A DNA stretch of 64,000 nucleotides from Vesta saturnalis (taxonomy: Eukaryota; Arthropoda; Insecta; Coleoptera; Lampyridae). The position numbers and the translations under genes are program-made. The stretch spans positions 10,451,001-10,515,000 of the forward strand of contig JARFJB010002087.1 of assembly GCA_036346205.1 (NCBI GenBank). The letters run 5' to 3'. Below are positions 34,709-46,467 of the stretch, one piece after another; the first letter of the stretch is position 1; the number at the start of each line of letters is the position of its first letter. The notes beneath the pieces are model-generated. The model was not told the DNA's origin. It saw only the letters and a program-made list of their open reading frames with translations, and did no database searches.

Positions 34709-37376
34709 AGTCCCATATCTCCTTTATTTAAAGAGATACAACAAAAAATTAAATACAAAAGTTATAAGATATGTTCTCGTGCATATTCCAAAAATATTTT
34801 TAATTATACAGGGTAGATCATAAAAGCTTAGAAGTAATTTAAAATTTTTTTTTAAATAGAAAACCCTATATATTATTACATATTTAGATTCTATATACAA
34901 TTTTAGACACATTTTATGTATAATGTCCTATACCTAAGTCTAACCGTTTTTGACAAATTTCAAATTCTTTGTTAAAAATGACGTTTGCAGGCCAAAACAT
35001 AGGTGGAAATCTTTTCTAAACGAAGCCTTTATCAATTAGTTATGGTTGGTTTCCTTCGAAATGGGGACCTACTCTAATGGGCTGTATTGATATTTTTGTA
35101 ATACATTCATACAGGGTGATCAAAAATGGACAATAAAAAGATTAAAAAAACCTATAAAGTCATTTTTTTTTAATGGAAACCCCCTATTTTTTTAATTCTA
35201 TCTTATTTAGCATTAAAAATAAGGGTGACTTTATATAAGTGTATATTCCAAAAAATTTTAGTTTTTGAAATAATGACAATTTAACATTTTTTTATTGTAA
35301 AAAGGCTATATGGCTTTCAAGTTTTGTTGTTAGTTGGCCGTGCCGGCGAGGCGTGGCATATACAAATAATAGAGATCATCAGAAACGTCATTATTTATTG
35401 TCAGTTGATAGTTTGTGTGATGCATTAGTGTATTTTATAGCAAATTGATTTAAAACTTGAATTAAAATTGTAAATAATGAATTTTTCGCAAGACGAGATG
35501 GTTGATATGATTTTTATTTCGGGAGCTAGTGATAAGAATACGCTCTTAGCAAGAAGACTGTATCAACAACGGTTTCCAGAGAGACGGCAACCTGAAAGAA
35601 GGGCATTTCAAAAGCTTTTGGAGCGTTTTGAAAGAACTGGCAATGTGTTATATGAAAAAATACTAGGGAAAAACGTGCACAGACTGAGGAAAATCAATTA
35701 AATGTACTATTAACAGTTACCGAAAATCCATATATTGGACAACATTTCTCAGCAGGTTGGTGTAGAACGACGTACGGTACAGTCTCAAAAAATGCACTCC
35801 TATCACATTCAACTACTTCAAGAGTTGGTTCTTGAAGATTATCAAAGACGACTGGAATTTTGTCAATGGGCTCAAAACAAAATAAACGAACAAAGAAATT
35901 TTGTTCATTTGATTTTATTTACAGATGAGACCACATTTCACAGAAACGGAAGTGTAAACAGACACAATTTTCATTACTATTCTACCGAAAATCCACATTT
36001 TGTAAGATATACTTCTCAAACTGGTCTTTAAATGTTTGGGGAGGTGTTGTCGGTAATCATGTAATTAGACCATATTTTTTTGATCAACGAGTAACAGGGG
36101 AAGCATACTTAGACTTTCTGCAAAACCATCTACCTAATTTGTTGCGTCAAGTGCCACAGGATACGCAACAAGAAAGGTGGTTTCTTCATGATGGGGCGCC
36201 AGTACATCATACAGATCCGATAATAACTTTTTTAAATGCTAGATATCCAGAATGTTGGATTGGAGGGGAGGGCCTGTTGCTTTGCCTGCTAGATCCCCAG
36301 ATCTTACTAAAATGGACTTTAGCATATGGGGATACGTCAAAGAGCAGGTTTATAAAATACCGCCTACAACAAAGGAAGACATGAAGATTAGGATTAGAAA
36401 CTGTTTTCAAAACATTAGTGTTGAAATGTGTAGAAATTTAAGCAGCGAATTTGAGAGACGTATTGCATTGTGTATTCAAGAAAGAGGCGGACATTTCGAA
36501 CAACTTATTAGGTAGTACGTATTTGACGTGTTTCTAGTACTTTTATCTGTATAATTAGTTACAGGTTTAGTTACATTAGAGGTGTTAAGTTTATGATTAG
36601 GAGTAGGACATAATTTGTTGAAGCAAAAAAATATTGTCTTTACTTTAAGTTCGTTTAATAAAATAATTATTTATATGGGGTTCAATAAATTGTAATATTT
36701 CGATCTGAAGTGCTCGATTTTTTTTTGTTTCGCCGCGCTCCGCCGTCACGGCCAACTAACAACAAAACTTGAAAGCCGTATAGCCTTTTTACAATAAAAA
36801 AATGTTAAATTGTCATTATTTCAAAAACTACAATTTTTTGGAATATACACTCTTATACAAAGTCACCCTTATTTTTAATGCTAAATAAGATAGAATTAAA
36901 AAATAGGGGGTTTCCATTTACAAAGAATGACTTTATAGGTTTTTTTGAATCTACTTTTTATTGTCCATTTTTGATCACCCTGTATGAATGTATTACAAAA
37001 GTATCAATACAGCCCATTAGAGTAAGTCCCCATTTCCAAGGAAACCAACCATAACTAATTGATAAAGGCTTCGTTTAGAAAAGATTTCCACCTATGTTTT
37101 GGCCTGCAAGCATCATTTTTAGGACATTATACATAAAATGTGTCTAAAATTGTATGTAGAATCTAAATATGTAATAATATATAGGGTTTTTTATTTAAAA
37201 AAAATTTAAAATTGCTTCTAAGCTTTTATGATCTACCCTGTATAATTAAAAATATTTTTGGAATATGTACCAGACCATATCTTACAACTTTTGTATTTAA
37301 TTTTTTTTGTATCTCTTTAAATAAAGGAGATATGGGACTTTGTCGTCTCACTAATGTGCCACCCTGTATATATATA
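34708..37376 (+). mobile_element. Three-layer nested DD41D element
   Basis: The innermost unit is 35112-36982: CAGGGTGATCAAAAATGGAC to its inverse, with ~250-bp TIRs carrying AACAACAAAACTTGAAAGCC. It carries the transposase. The middle unit is 34809-37240: CAGGGTAGATCATAAAAGCT and its inverse, with arms of 303 and 258 bp that meet exactly at the TA of the inner insertion. An outer module (left about 34708-34808, right 37241-37376) ends TGTGCCACCCTG before a TA tract; its left outer ~27 bp are missing. Each junction is flanked by TA, as expected for Tc1/mariner target duplication. Confidence 0.85.
35477..36515 (+). pseudogene. DD41D transposase, frameshifted
   Basis: The protein starts MNFSQDEMVDMIFISGASDK, an N-terminal HTH of the DUF4817-like kind (LLARRLYQQRFPERRQPERR, FQKLLERFERTGNV). 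Frameshifts then separate NPYIG, NISQQVGVERRTVQ, LILFTDETTFHRNGSVNRHN (first catalytic D), WSLNVWGGVVG, RWFLHDGAPVHH (second D) and LPARSPDLTKMDFSIWG (third D). There are 41 residues between the second and third Asp once the shift near 36255 is allowed for. The C-terminus ends RRIALCIQERGGHFEQLIR at 36515. All three catalytic Asp codons survive; at least four frameshifts inactivate it. Confidence 0.9.
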
Positions 37377-37386
37377 TAATATATAA

Positions 37387-37459
<73 letters not shown>
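37377..37459. repeat. (TA)n tract joining two transposon ends
   Basis: The tract lies exactly between the CCACCCTG end at 37376 and the CAGTGCGTCC start at 37460. Confidence 0.95.
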
Positions 37460-37462
<3 letters not shown>

Positions 37463-38135
37463 TGCGTCCATAAAGTAATGTTTAAATTCATTTAAAATTA
37501 AAGTATTTGTTTCTTGAAAAAACGCTTGGACACGTCGATTAGTATTTTTAGTTGCGCATTTTTTAAAACACAAGTTTTTATACAGGGTGTCTCATAATAA
37601 AAGATATGATCACACTTTCGATTTTTTTAAATGGAACTCCCTGTAGATTACGTCATATTCGGATTCTACTGCAAATTCTAGATATTTTTGGCATAATATA
37701 CCCTTGGCCTATCTATTTCCGTTTCTGCAATATTGACACTTGAAAAATGATTTAATTAATAAATAAATTCTCTTTGAATATTTCTGACAACTTCGGGTGA
37801 TATAGCGCGTATTTCTCTTCGGATTCTTTCTCTCAGGTCTTCCAAATTGGCAGGTCTGTTCATGTAAACCTTAGATTTTAGGTATCCCCACAAAAAGAAA
37901 TCTAAGGGGTTTAGGTGTGGTGATCTAGCACGCCATTCTATGGGACCCCGCCTTCCTATCCAACGACGATGGAACATTTCATCCAAATACGCACGAACTG
38001 GAGCTGCATAGTGAGGGAGATCTGGTTCTTGTAAAAAATGCGCAACTAAAAATACTAATCGACGTGTCCAAGTGTTTTTTTCAAGAAACAAATACTTTAA
38101 TTTTAAATTAATTTATACATTACTTTATGGACGCA

Positions 38136-38138
<3 letters not shown>
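37460..38138 (-). mobile_element. Palindromic element with truncated DD41D insert
   Basis: The outer arms 37460-37582 (CAGTGCGTCCATAAAGTAAT...) and about 38030-38138 are inverse copies with few differences. At 37583, after TA, a DD41D-type end starts (CAGGGTGTCTCATAATAAAA, with an inverted ACTCCCTGTA copy near 37636). Its transposase tail follows on the minus strand. The insert's far TIR and the first ~20 bp of the right outer arm are missing: the transposase breaks into ...CTTGTAAAAAATGCGC near 38030. Confidence 0.8.
37756..38030 (-). pseudogene. DD41D transposase C-terminal fragment
   Basis: Reads PHYAAPVRAYLDEMFHRRWI, GRRGPIEWRARSPHLNPLDF, FLWGYLKSKVYMNRP, then LEDLRERIRREIRAISPEVV and stops at 37756. 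It begins immediately after the second catalytic Asp position (LQEPDLPHY in place of QQDGAPPHY). SPDL has become SPHL, while the third catalytic Asp (PLDF) is kept. Everything N-terminal is deleted. Confidence 0.9.

Positions 38139-38198
<60 letters not shown>
38139..38198. repeat. (TA)n tract between two transposon ends
   Basis: Lies between ...GGACGCACTG at 38138 and a CACTGTGTCCCAAATTGG end beginning about 38199. Confidence 0.95.
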
Positions 38199-38201
<3 letters not shown>

Positions 38202-39318
38202 TGTGTCCCAAATTGGTACTGTATGTATGTATTATAAGAGCTGCAAAATCAGTCAAATGGACAATGTTTCTCATGATTCTGTAACCATTCCAGAAGTGCT
38301 ATTACATTTTATCAATTGTTTTTGGTTTTTGAAGAAATCGCGGGAAATCAAAATGGTGCATTTTTGACAGACCCCCCGTTACTCGGTTATTAGAGAACAT
38401 ACGTTATTTTGGTTTAAACATTATACGAGTACTTTTTTAAGAACTTTACAATGAAAAATAAAACAAGAGGATGTCTCAGATTTCGAGATAATGACTATAG
38501 CTTTCTTTTTTCTTATCGATGCCACATTGGATTATTAATGCATTAAATAGCATTTTTTGCCTCTTTTCAAAAACGTGCCACAACATGGTATTTTCTTTTC
38601 AATGAACACTGAAATAAGAAAAGAATGTATAGTTACCTGTAAATCGCAAAAAAATTGTTAAAAATTGTTGGGCCATTCTATTCTAACAAATAATGATGCT
38701 CAAGGGGCTTTTAGTAAACTCAGAATTATTTAAACTTTTATAACACTCACTTTCTCTAGGTATGCATCGGAGTATATTAGAACTTTTCTTTAGTTCGTCC
38801 TAGTCGACTGTTGATAACGGTAGTTTATCTATTAAAACGCGTCTGGTGGTATTAAATTTATTTGTGTGGTAAGTGAGTGTAATTCGTTTGTTTTTGGTCA
38901 CATACTTCAGGTCTCCCTTGTTTCGTTTAAAACTGAGCACAGAAACTCTCGGTATACTGAAAAGAAAATGTACCCCCAAATTTTTTCATGTTGTTTCGCG
39001 GTTTACTATTCTTGGTGAAATCCAACCACTCTCAGTAGTAGCCCCCTTTCGAATTTTGAGTTTTGTTTTAATTTGTTTTCAAACAAATTCCCCAAATCAC
39101 ACACATCCAGTACGTTAGAACCAGATTCTAAAATTGTGATGCCGTTTAAACTAAACTATATAACATTTATTATTAAATAGGCTTCATCCAAGATATTATT
39201 AGTAAACGTAACCATTTTGTAAATAATTAATTTAATACATGATTTTATACCACCAAACGCTAAGTGTTATACTACATATAAAAAATGGTTAATATAATTT
39301 CTAAAACCCATTCATATA
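38199..39318. other. Solo transposon end, then nothing recognisable
   Basis: CACTGTGTCCCAAATTGGTA resembles the terminus at 24835 (CAGGGTGTCCCAAATAG), but no inverse partner was found. The frame at 38873-39118 has no visible motif. Confidence 0.45.
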
Positions 39319-41166
39319 TAGCCTGTAAGAGTAAACGCCTTATTTTTTTTACCCGCACTATGGGTCCTACTTTCAAAATATTTGGCAGTAATATGTTTTA
39401 GGACATTCTCTACACGATGGTGATATCAGATTTTCAATTGGACGAATTATTTCAAAATGGCGACTTTCAGCTTTTTTTGTTAATGGAATGCAATAATTTT
39501 TTTTTTATTACTGATATCCTTAAAACACTCTTTTTACGATAGTATTTCGTTTTTCTTAAAAATTCGTTTCTTTCCCCATCAAAAAACAAAGTAACATTTT
39601 AATCTAGTAGCGCATGAATGTTTTACACTCGACGTTATTTTTCTCCAAATATCAAGTAGCGGTAGATACAAAAGAAACAATTCAATTTTAATCTAGTAGT
39701 CAAACGTCAATCAATGCAATTTAGTTGTCAGTGTTTGTTAATAACAATTGTATTATTGAAGAATATAATTATTAATTTAAAATTAATTGATACGTTGTTA
39801 AAATGCCGTTAAGTTGTACGAGAGACGAGTTAATTGATATGCTCCTAATATTTGAAAAGGCAGATGAAGATCCTTATGAAGCAGCCAGATTGTACAGAAA
39901 TAAATATCCAAATAGAAGGCACCCTGAACATCGAACATTTACTAAATTAGTGGAGAGAACGCGTGAAACGGCAACTGTGGATTATAAGAAACCGGTGCAT
40001 GAAAACCCACCTGCTTGCAATGATGACAACGAAAACCAGGTAATGCTACACATTATTGAGAATCCCCATGTCAGTACTAGGGAGATTGCAAATTTGGTTG
40101 GAATATCGCATAGTTCGGTCTGGAGGATAATAAAACTAAATAAATTTCACCCATTCAAAATTATTCTTCACCAAAAATGATTTTAAGAATTAATTTTGCA
40201 CAATGTAAATCAACACTGGACCCATGAGCGACATTGTCAACATCGATGGAGTTTAAACGTGTGGTGTGGAATTATAGGACAGCGCATTGTTGGGCCAATA
40301 TTTATTAATAGACTAACTGGAGAGAATTACCTCAATTTATTAGAAAATGAAATTCAAAGTCATCTAAATGAACCCCCACAAAATATCAGAAATAATCTGT
40401 GGCGGCAACAAGGTGGCGCTCCAGCACATTATGCGCTTCCAGTTAGGGAGTTTTTAAATAATCGATACGAGAACCGTTGGATTGGTCGTGGAGGACCAGC
40501 TGGTTGGCTACCTAGGTCACCTGATAGGTATGTCACCACTGGACTTTTTTCTCTGGGGGTATGTAAAATCCCAGGTGTACATCGTTGAACCAACAACTAT
40601 TGAAAATATACAAGAGAGAATTCGCACTTGCATAAATTTCTGCGGAAATTATCTTTCGATCTATTGGCTCCATTGGACGACGTTTCAATTTATGTATTGA
40701 AAAAGAAGGAAAACATTTCCAGCTATTTTTGTAAATACCTAATTTTATTTGATGTAAATTTTTATTATTATTATGAAGTAAATGTTTATTACAAAATAAA
40801 GTTTAATTGTTTCTTTGGTGTCTACCGCTACTTGATATTTGAACAAAAATAACATCGAGTGTAAAACATTCATGCGCTACTAGATTAAAATGTTAGTTTG
40901 TTTTTTGATAGGGAAAGAAATGAATTTTTAAGAAAAACGAAATACTATCGTAAAAAGAATGTTTTTAGGATCTCAATAATAAAAAAAATTATTGCATTCC
41001 ATTTAAAAAAAGAAGTTAAAAGTCGCCATTTTGAAAGAATTCATCCAATTGAAAATCTGATATCACCATCGTGTAGAGAATATCCTGAAACATATTACTA
41101 CCAAATATTTTGAGAGTAGTATCCATAGTGTGGCTAAAAAAAAGGCGCTTATTCTGAAACAGGCTG
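39319..41166 (+). mobile_element. DD41D element with ~370-bp TIRs
   Basis: The left end ..GCCTGTAAGAGTAAACGCCT (39319) mirrors the right end GGCGCTTATTCTGAAACAGGCTG (ends 41166), and both are flanked by TATA. TIR homology (CTACACGATGGTGATATCAG, TATCAAGTAGCGGTAGA) continues to about 39690 and from about 40802. Unlike its neighbours, it shows no clear outer inverted module. It contains one dead transposase. Confidence 0.85.
39803..40720 (+). pseudogene. DD41D transposase lacking two catalytic sites
   Basis: The N-terminal HTH is well kept: MPLSCTRDELIDMLLIFEKA, FTKLVERTRETATVDY, then a second HTH-like segment NPHVSTREIANLVGISHSSV. The region with the first catalytic Asp is deleted between about 40170 and 40200. 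Next come WSLNVWCGIIGQRIVGPIFI, LWRQQGGAPAHY, WIGRGGPAGW and, after a shift near 40525, SPLDFFLWGYVKSQVYIVEP. In QQGGAPAHY the second catalytic Asp has become Gly (GGT, 40412-40414). The C-terminus is shifted and ragged after about 40640. Confidence 0.9.
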
Positions 41167-41731
41167 TATATGAACCGTCATTAACGTTTAAATAAAGTTT
41201 AGTGCAAATAAAACGTGAAAACAAGATACATAATACATTACTTATAGGCGTACCCAAATATTCTGCCTATTCTCAATCCAAAATTCTTATAATTAAGTCC
41301 AATGGATCAATTACAATTATACTATTAGCGTAGTCACCTACATTTTGGAAATAACCTACAATAATATTATCATTTTTCAGAAATTTATTAATAAAAGCAA
41401 CGGTTCACAATAATTTTTAACAACACAATGCAAATTAAAAAATTAAAAACGTTACCCTTCAACTGATCAAGGTTATTCGTAATAAAAGATTTTTTGCAAT
41501 AACCGGTAACATACATTTCATTTCTCAGTATTAATAAACGTTTTTTAAGTATAAATTGTTTTCACTAACAACAAATTTAAATGATGATTTATGAATCTAT
41601 TGTACTCTTTAAGACATAGTTTTTACAACAGGAGTACCTTTTGTAATCACTACACAATAGATTGAAATTTATTAGCAATATGAATTACTGTGAATTTATT
41701 ATATATACTTTTGCATGGGTTAATACCCCAG
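41167..41731. other. No recognisable feature
   Basis: AT-rich flank of the preceding element. Nothing supportable. Confidence 0.45.
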
Positions 41732-41819
41732 ATGTGGGTGTAACGCCCAGCAAGCCAGAAATTCATTTGGGAGGATTGAGTAAACACATTAAACGAGTGG
41801 TTTATGTACCAAGCAGTGG
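41732..41819 (+). other. Candidate isolated exon
   Basis: A segment bounded by a CCCCAG acceptor-like site and a GGGTGAGTAG donor-like site is open in one frame, reading VGVTPSKPEIHLGGLSKHIK then RVVYVPSSG. Amino-acid composition and GC content look more coding-like than the surroundings. I do not recognise the protein, and no neighbouring exons were found, so this is only a candidate. Confidence 0.25.
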
Positions 41820-42042
41820 GTGAGTAGACAAATTATACGAGAATTATACAAAAGTGAGTTGTGTTTAGATATCTATGGATATTTCTGGATATTTGAATAT
41901 GTTACAGGTATTTTAGGTATTATTTAGATCATTTAAGCATTTCTTCTACGTTCGTCTGAGAGAAACGCTGGTTTAATCAATGTGATTTTAATTTAAAATT
42001 TTTGTGAAAATGAGTATAGATAGATAGAAAAATATTAAAAAC

Positions 42043-42206
42043 TACTTTGCTAGAGTACTGCTCTAACCAACTGAGCTATCGAGATACAACCCCCAATCGG
42101 TGTAAATTTCGTCTTTATGTATGTGGGCTTGTATCTTGATAGCTCAGTAGGTTAGAGCCGTACTCCAGCAAAGTACATGTCGTAGGTTCAAATTCTATTC
42201 GAGGTA
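42043..42206. repeat. Inverted pair of tRNA-Ala(AGC)-like sequences
   Basis: On the plus strand 42132-42206 folds as a tRNA-like cloverleaf. Acceptor TATCTTG/CGAGGTA pairs over 7 bp including wobbles, the D arm is AGCTCAGTAGGTTAGAGC, the anticodon stem GTACT/AGTAC has loop CCAGCAA (anticodon AGC), and the T arm is GTAGGTTCAAATTCTAT. On the minus strand 42087-42043 is a 5' half copy (GTATCTCGATAGCTCAGTTG...) reaching through the anticodon arm (loop CTAGCAA) and then lost. The pair may be tRNA-derived SINE heads or tRNA pseudogenes. Confidence 0.6.
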
Positions 42207-43445
42207 AACTTTTTATTTATGTATTTAATAAATTTAATAATAACTTTTAATTACATATATACTTTTGAACTTATTCGTATAAATTCGAATAAATATTGAA
42301 TTCCTATTCGCATCGTTTTTAAGGATGTTTATTGTTGTACCAATTTAAAGGCTGGCAATTTACGCAGTTGCGTAATCAATATACACATGACAACGTCTTT
42401 AGTTTAAGATACATCACAGCCAAATTCCTATGCGAAGAAGAGATTACAATTGAGGATGACGAAAGAAGAAAAGAACAATCTCGAGGAATTTTGACAAGTT
42501 TATCCGCAGAGAACAATAGAATTGAGATCGATGGAGGAACATTGTTTAATAAGCAAAACTACACAGTTTAGCGAATTAGTTACATCTTCGAAATGAGTAT
42601 TCAGATTACACCTCGCGAAGAAGGGCAGTTTTAAATCTAAACGCAAAGAAAGTGATCGCGAAGAAACGTTCCTTTTGCTGGCTTCCTACACAGGGCAAAC
42701 GGGTTATTTAGAATATTGATAAAACTATTAGAACTAGCAGCATAGCGGAAGGACAGTGCCTTCAAGATAAAGACCTATTTGGCAAAAGTCATTGGATTAC
42801 CTATTTATTTGTAAAGGTAAATTCAAACAATACTTTTTGTATAATAGACCTTCTGATTGACGTAGGAGTAAGTACATTTACATACACCAAACCGCATTAT
42901 TACAACGCCCATTTAAATACAAAGCTTTCAAACTAATACATGAACTTCCTATACATTTTGTAGATTATAGTATCTATAAGTTTAAGCTAAATTTTAACAA
43001 ACATCTATTAGCAAAACAGCATCCCAAATTCAAACTGACAGTCATGTAACTGGTATTCCTAAGTCAAATGTTTAGATTAATTAATTCTTTTTTAAAAAAC
43101 CATAAATAGGTTGATTGGAAATTTTGTTCTATAATTTATTTTTCGGTTTCTGTGGCATTCGGACTAAAAGTGCAACTCATGATGGTGCTACTTTCACAAT
43201 GTTAGTATGCTGGAGTAGAATAACAGATTAGGTATTACCTAAAAATCTGAAATCACGCCTAGTTGAGAGCACTTGCATTATGAGATTTTTTCTTAATGTT
43301 TTTTTCGTTGTTGTATTAACGTATTGCCTCAATAAAGATATTTCGAATATTTTTGGAAATTGACTACATTTTTAGATATTCTTTGAAATGCAGAGATATT
43401 CTTATCGAGTTTTACATATGTAGATAGTCTTTGAATATTATTGTA
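42207..43445. other. Unassigned; one 79-codon open frame
   Basis: An open frame at 42332-42571 (start MLYQFKGWQFTQLRN, middle EEEITIEDDERRKEQSRG) is moderately polar and could be an exon or chance. No family is recognised. The rest shows nothing supportable. Confidence 0.25.
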
Positions 43446-43989
43446 GAATGTGTCCAGTATAAGACGCACTATCTCCTTGTCTGAAAAGCCGTATGAGGTA
43501 GAGAAAAAAGTTTAATAGAAAAGTTTCTGAAAAAGTAAAGTTGCGTTTCTCTAAAATATTTGCTTATATACATGGTGGTCCGTTTTTCTCCAACCGCTGT
43601 CATCTAATTAATTTTAAATAGAACATTCTATACATTATTGCGTATTTTAATAGATTGTTTAAAGCCGTGTTCAACGATGTATAATAATAAGCGTTTAAAC
43701 ATACCGTTTCGAAGTTATTGGCATTTATCTTCAGTTTGAGTCTATCTACGGCATTTGAAGCATATTTTAAGCTACTGTTGTGTAAAAATAAAATGTCTTG
43801 CTCTGCTTAATCTACAGGAGCGACTTTAGACAATCTGAAGCACGTTACAGTATAACCAACTTTGGCGAATTGTATAATTTCTGTTTTTTTAAATACAACA
43901 CTGTATATTATGCGGTATTCAAATAGGGAGACAAATTCAACTATATATGACAATACAGAATTTTCTTACACGTTGTCCGACTCGTTAAT

Positions 43990-46467
43990 GAACGATCTAA
44001 ATGGTTATTTTCAATTATATATATTATATATATTATAATTATATATGTGAATAAGCTTGTATTTCTTATAGTGGGCAATTTGCATTTGCATTTCATTAAG
44101 TAATATAGTTAGACGAGTGAAAGAAATTGAGTTTGATTTAACGAAACAGGCTTGGTGAAATTTGCACAAGTTTGTTTAATCATAAAAAGCAATGGGCTAT
44201 ATAAGGAGCATGTGAGAAAGGTCAGATGGAGTTATATTTGTAAGTATGATTAAGTTCGTAGAACATATTTCATTAAATTCACAGTTTATTCAAAGTATTT
44301 TGGCATTTTAAAAACCTTACAGATGTTTCTCACACGGTTTAGGTTTATAATTATATCTAGAACATGTATCGAGTTAGTTACAAAGCAGGAAAGATTTAAA
44401 TTCTAAGAAAGGGTTATGGTGCGGACATGGTTTAGTTTTCACTCATAAACTTAGTGTACAAAAAGGTGCAGCAGATTAATTAGTGCATTGTAAACATTAA
44501 AGACAATATAAACAACAATTTTACATTTGGATATTTTACATATGAACACTTTTTGTGTAAAAATTTTGAAGAAGTGTGTTTAACAATATGGATTGTTGGG
44601 TTGAGAAAGTTTTAGACATTACAATAAAAGTGAACAGTGTTGATGTTGAAGACAGTTTTAACAACATATTAGAGTAACATTTTAAGTAATTTGGACGTTG
44701 GATACGCAAATTATGTGTATATTTGTATAAAGTTAGGTTAAGTTTTAATTTTAAGGTTTTTGCAAATTTATAGTTTTTATAGAATAAGTTGAGCATAAAA
44801 TAAACTATTAGAGTAATTAATAGGAGGTTTCCCTCGTTTTCATGTAGAAATTTACATTGTACAAGCTATATAAACATAAAATTATGAAAATGGGGTTAAC
44901 TACATAAATTTCCTATATGAAAAAGAATTTTCCTTTAAAATTAAGATATTTGAGTTTAAATAAATGTTTTCTAATTCAGTTTTTCGTGTAGATCACGAAT
45001 ATGTCTTTAGTTTAGGTGTAGAATTTAGGGTTTTTTAGATATAAGTAAATTTAGATTAGAATATGTCAAATCATAGATTTTTGAAGCAATATATGGCTCG
45101 TGAGGTATCGTTTTGTGTGGAATTCTGCACAGATTCCATTTCTGTTATCAAAATGTAAATCAGAAGTATTTTAAGAAAGTTATGGCATAATTTGTATTTT
45201 AGTAAAGTTTTCAAATTTGTTTAAACCAATCAGAGGCTTGGTTACTTTGTTTGTATGGTACAAAAAAAGTTGAAATTTTTGTAGCTAACAGAATAGTATA
45301 TAAGGAATTGCTCCTGAATTCTCTCTCTCTTCCAAACTCATTTCCAATTTTTAATTTTACTAACAAAAAGTCAAAGGGTTGATAGTGTTTTGTGTTAACA
45401 TGTATATAAGTTTCAAGTTACGTTATTATCGGAAATTTTGAAACGCGGTTAGTGAAGAGCCGAGATATCAGAAACAATTGTTCTTAACCTACGATCAAAT
45501 ATAAAGTTAGGTTACCGATAATTTTCAATTATAATAAAGTTTTGTTTCGATTCAAATTTTACGTATTCAAATGTGTTTTTGTTTTTGTTTATTTTTGTCG
45601 TTAATAAAATTATTCAGTTTTCTGAATCGATGTTTATTTTTCTGGAGCGACATATGATAAGTAATAAACAATATTCCATAACCGGACCTAAAATAAAAAG
45701 TGAATTTGAATTAAAGTTTTACGAATCTAAAATAAAATTCTTAAATCGTAAATGTTATAAACATTTAAAACAACACTTAAATAAAATATAATTAAAAAAA
45801 CAGTGCTTAGTTGAAGTTATTTAAGCAATTATAAGTAACATCACGATTACCACAAAGAAAAGTCGTCATTCAACAAGGTGTACATTGGTTGAAGATTTGA
45901 AGTATATCAGCACCACCTTGAACAACGAACCAATAACGTTGACCACATATGGGAAGAAGCCTACCCAAGATTTATATGGAACCAGCCAAATGAAAAACAT
46001 CTTTTGGAAATATGCCGATACACATGTGAGTTTATTTATCATAACCCTTAAATTGTTTCCATTATTTGTGTGTTTCATTTATATGTATATGTTTGTGCAA
46101 TAACGGTATAAACATCTGTAAAGTAATTGAACCTTTATTATTCTATCAACATTTCAATTATAAAATAGTTAAACTCACATTTTTAAGATTTTTCTATTTG
46201 ACAATTTTGACAGGCTATTTTATTTCAGTTAAGACGCTACGCATGCGTTATTGTACAGATTTAACTAAGGTCTGTTTCACATACCATTCATTTATTATAA
46301 TTTGGAATTTATATAAAAAAGAACATTTCATGATTTCACCTTTACCTTTAAATGCAATTAAATTCACATAAAAAAATTAAATTTGTATCAAAGTTTAAAT
46401 TATCATTATTTTATTTGCCCAACAAATCTAATTGAACTCTATCCCAATTTGAGATTATTTTACCACC

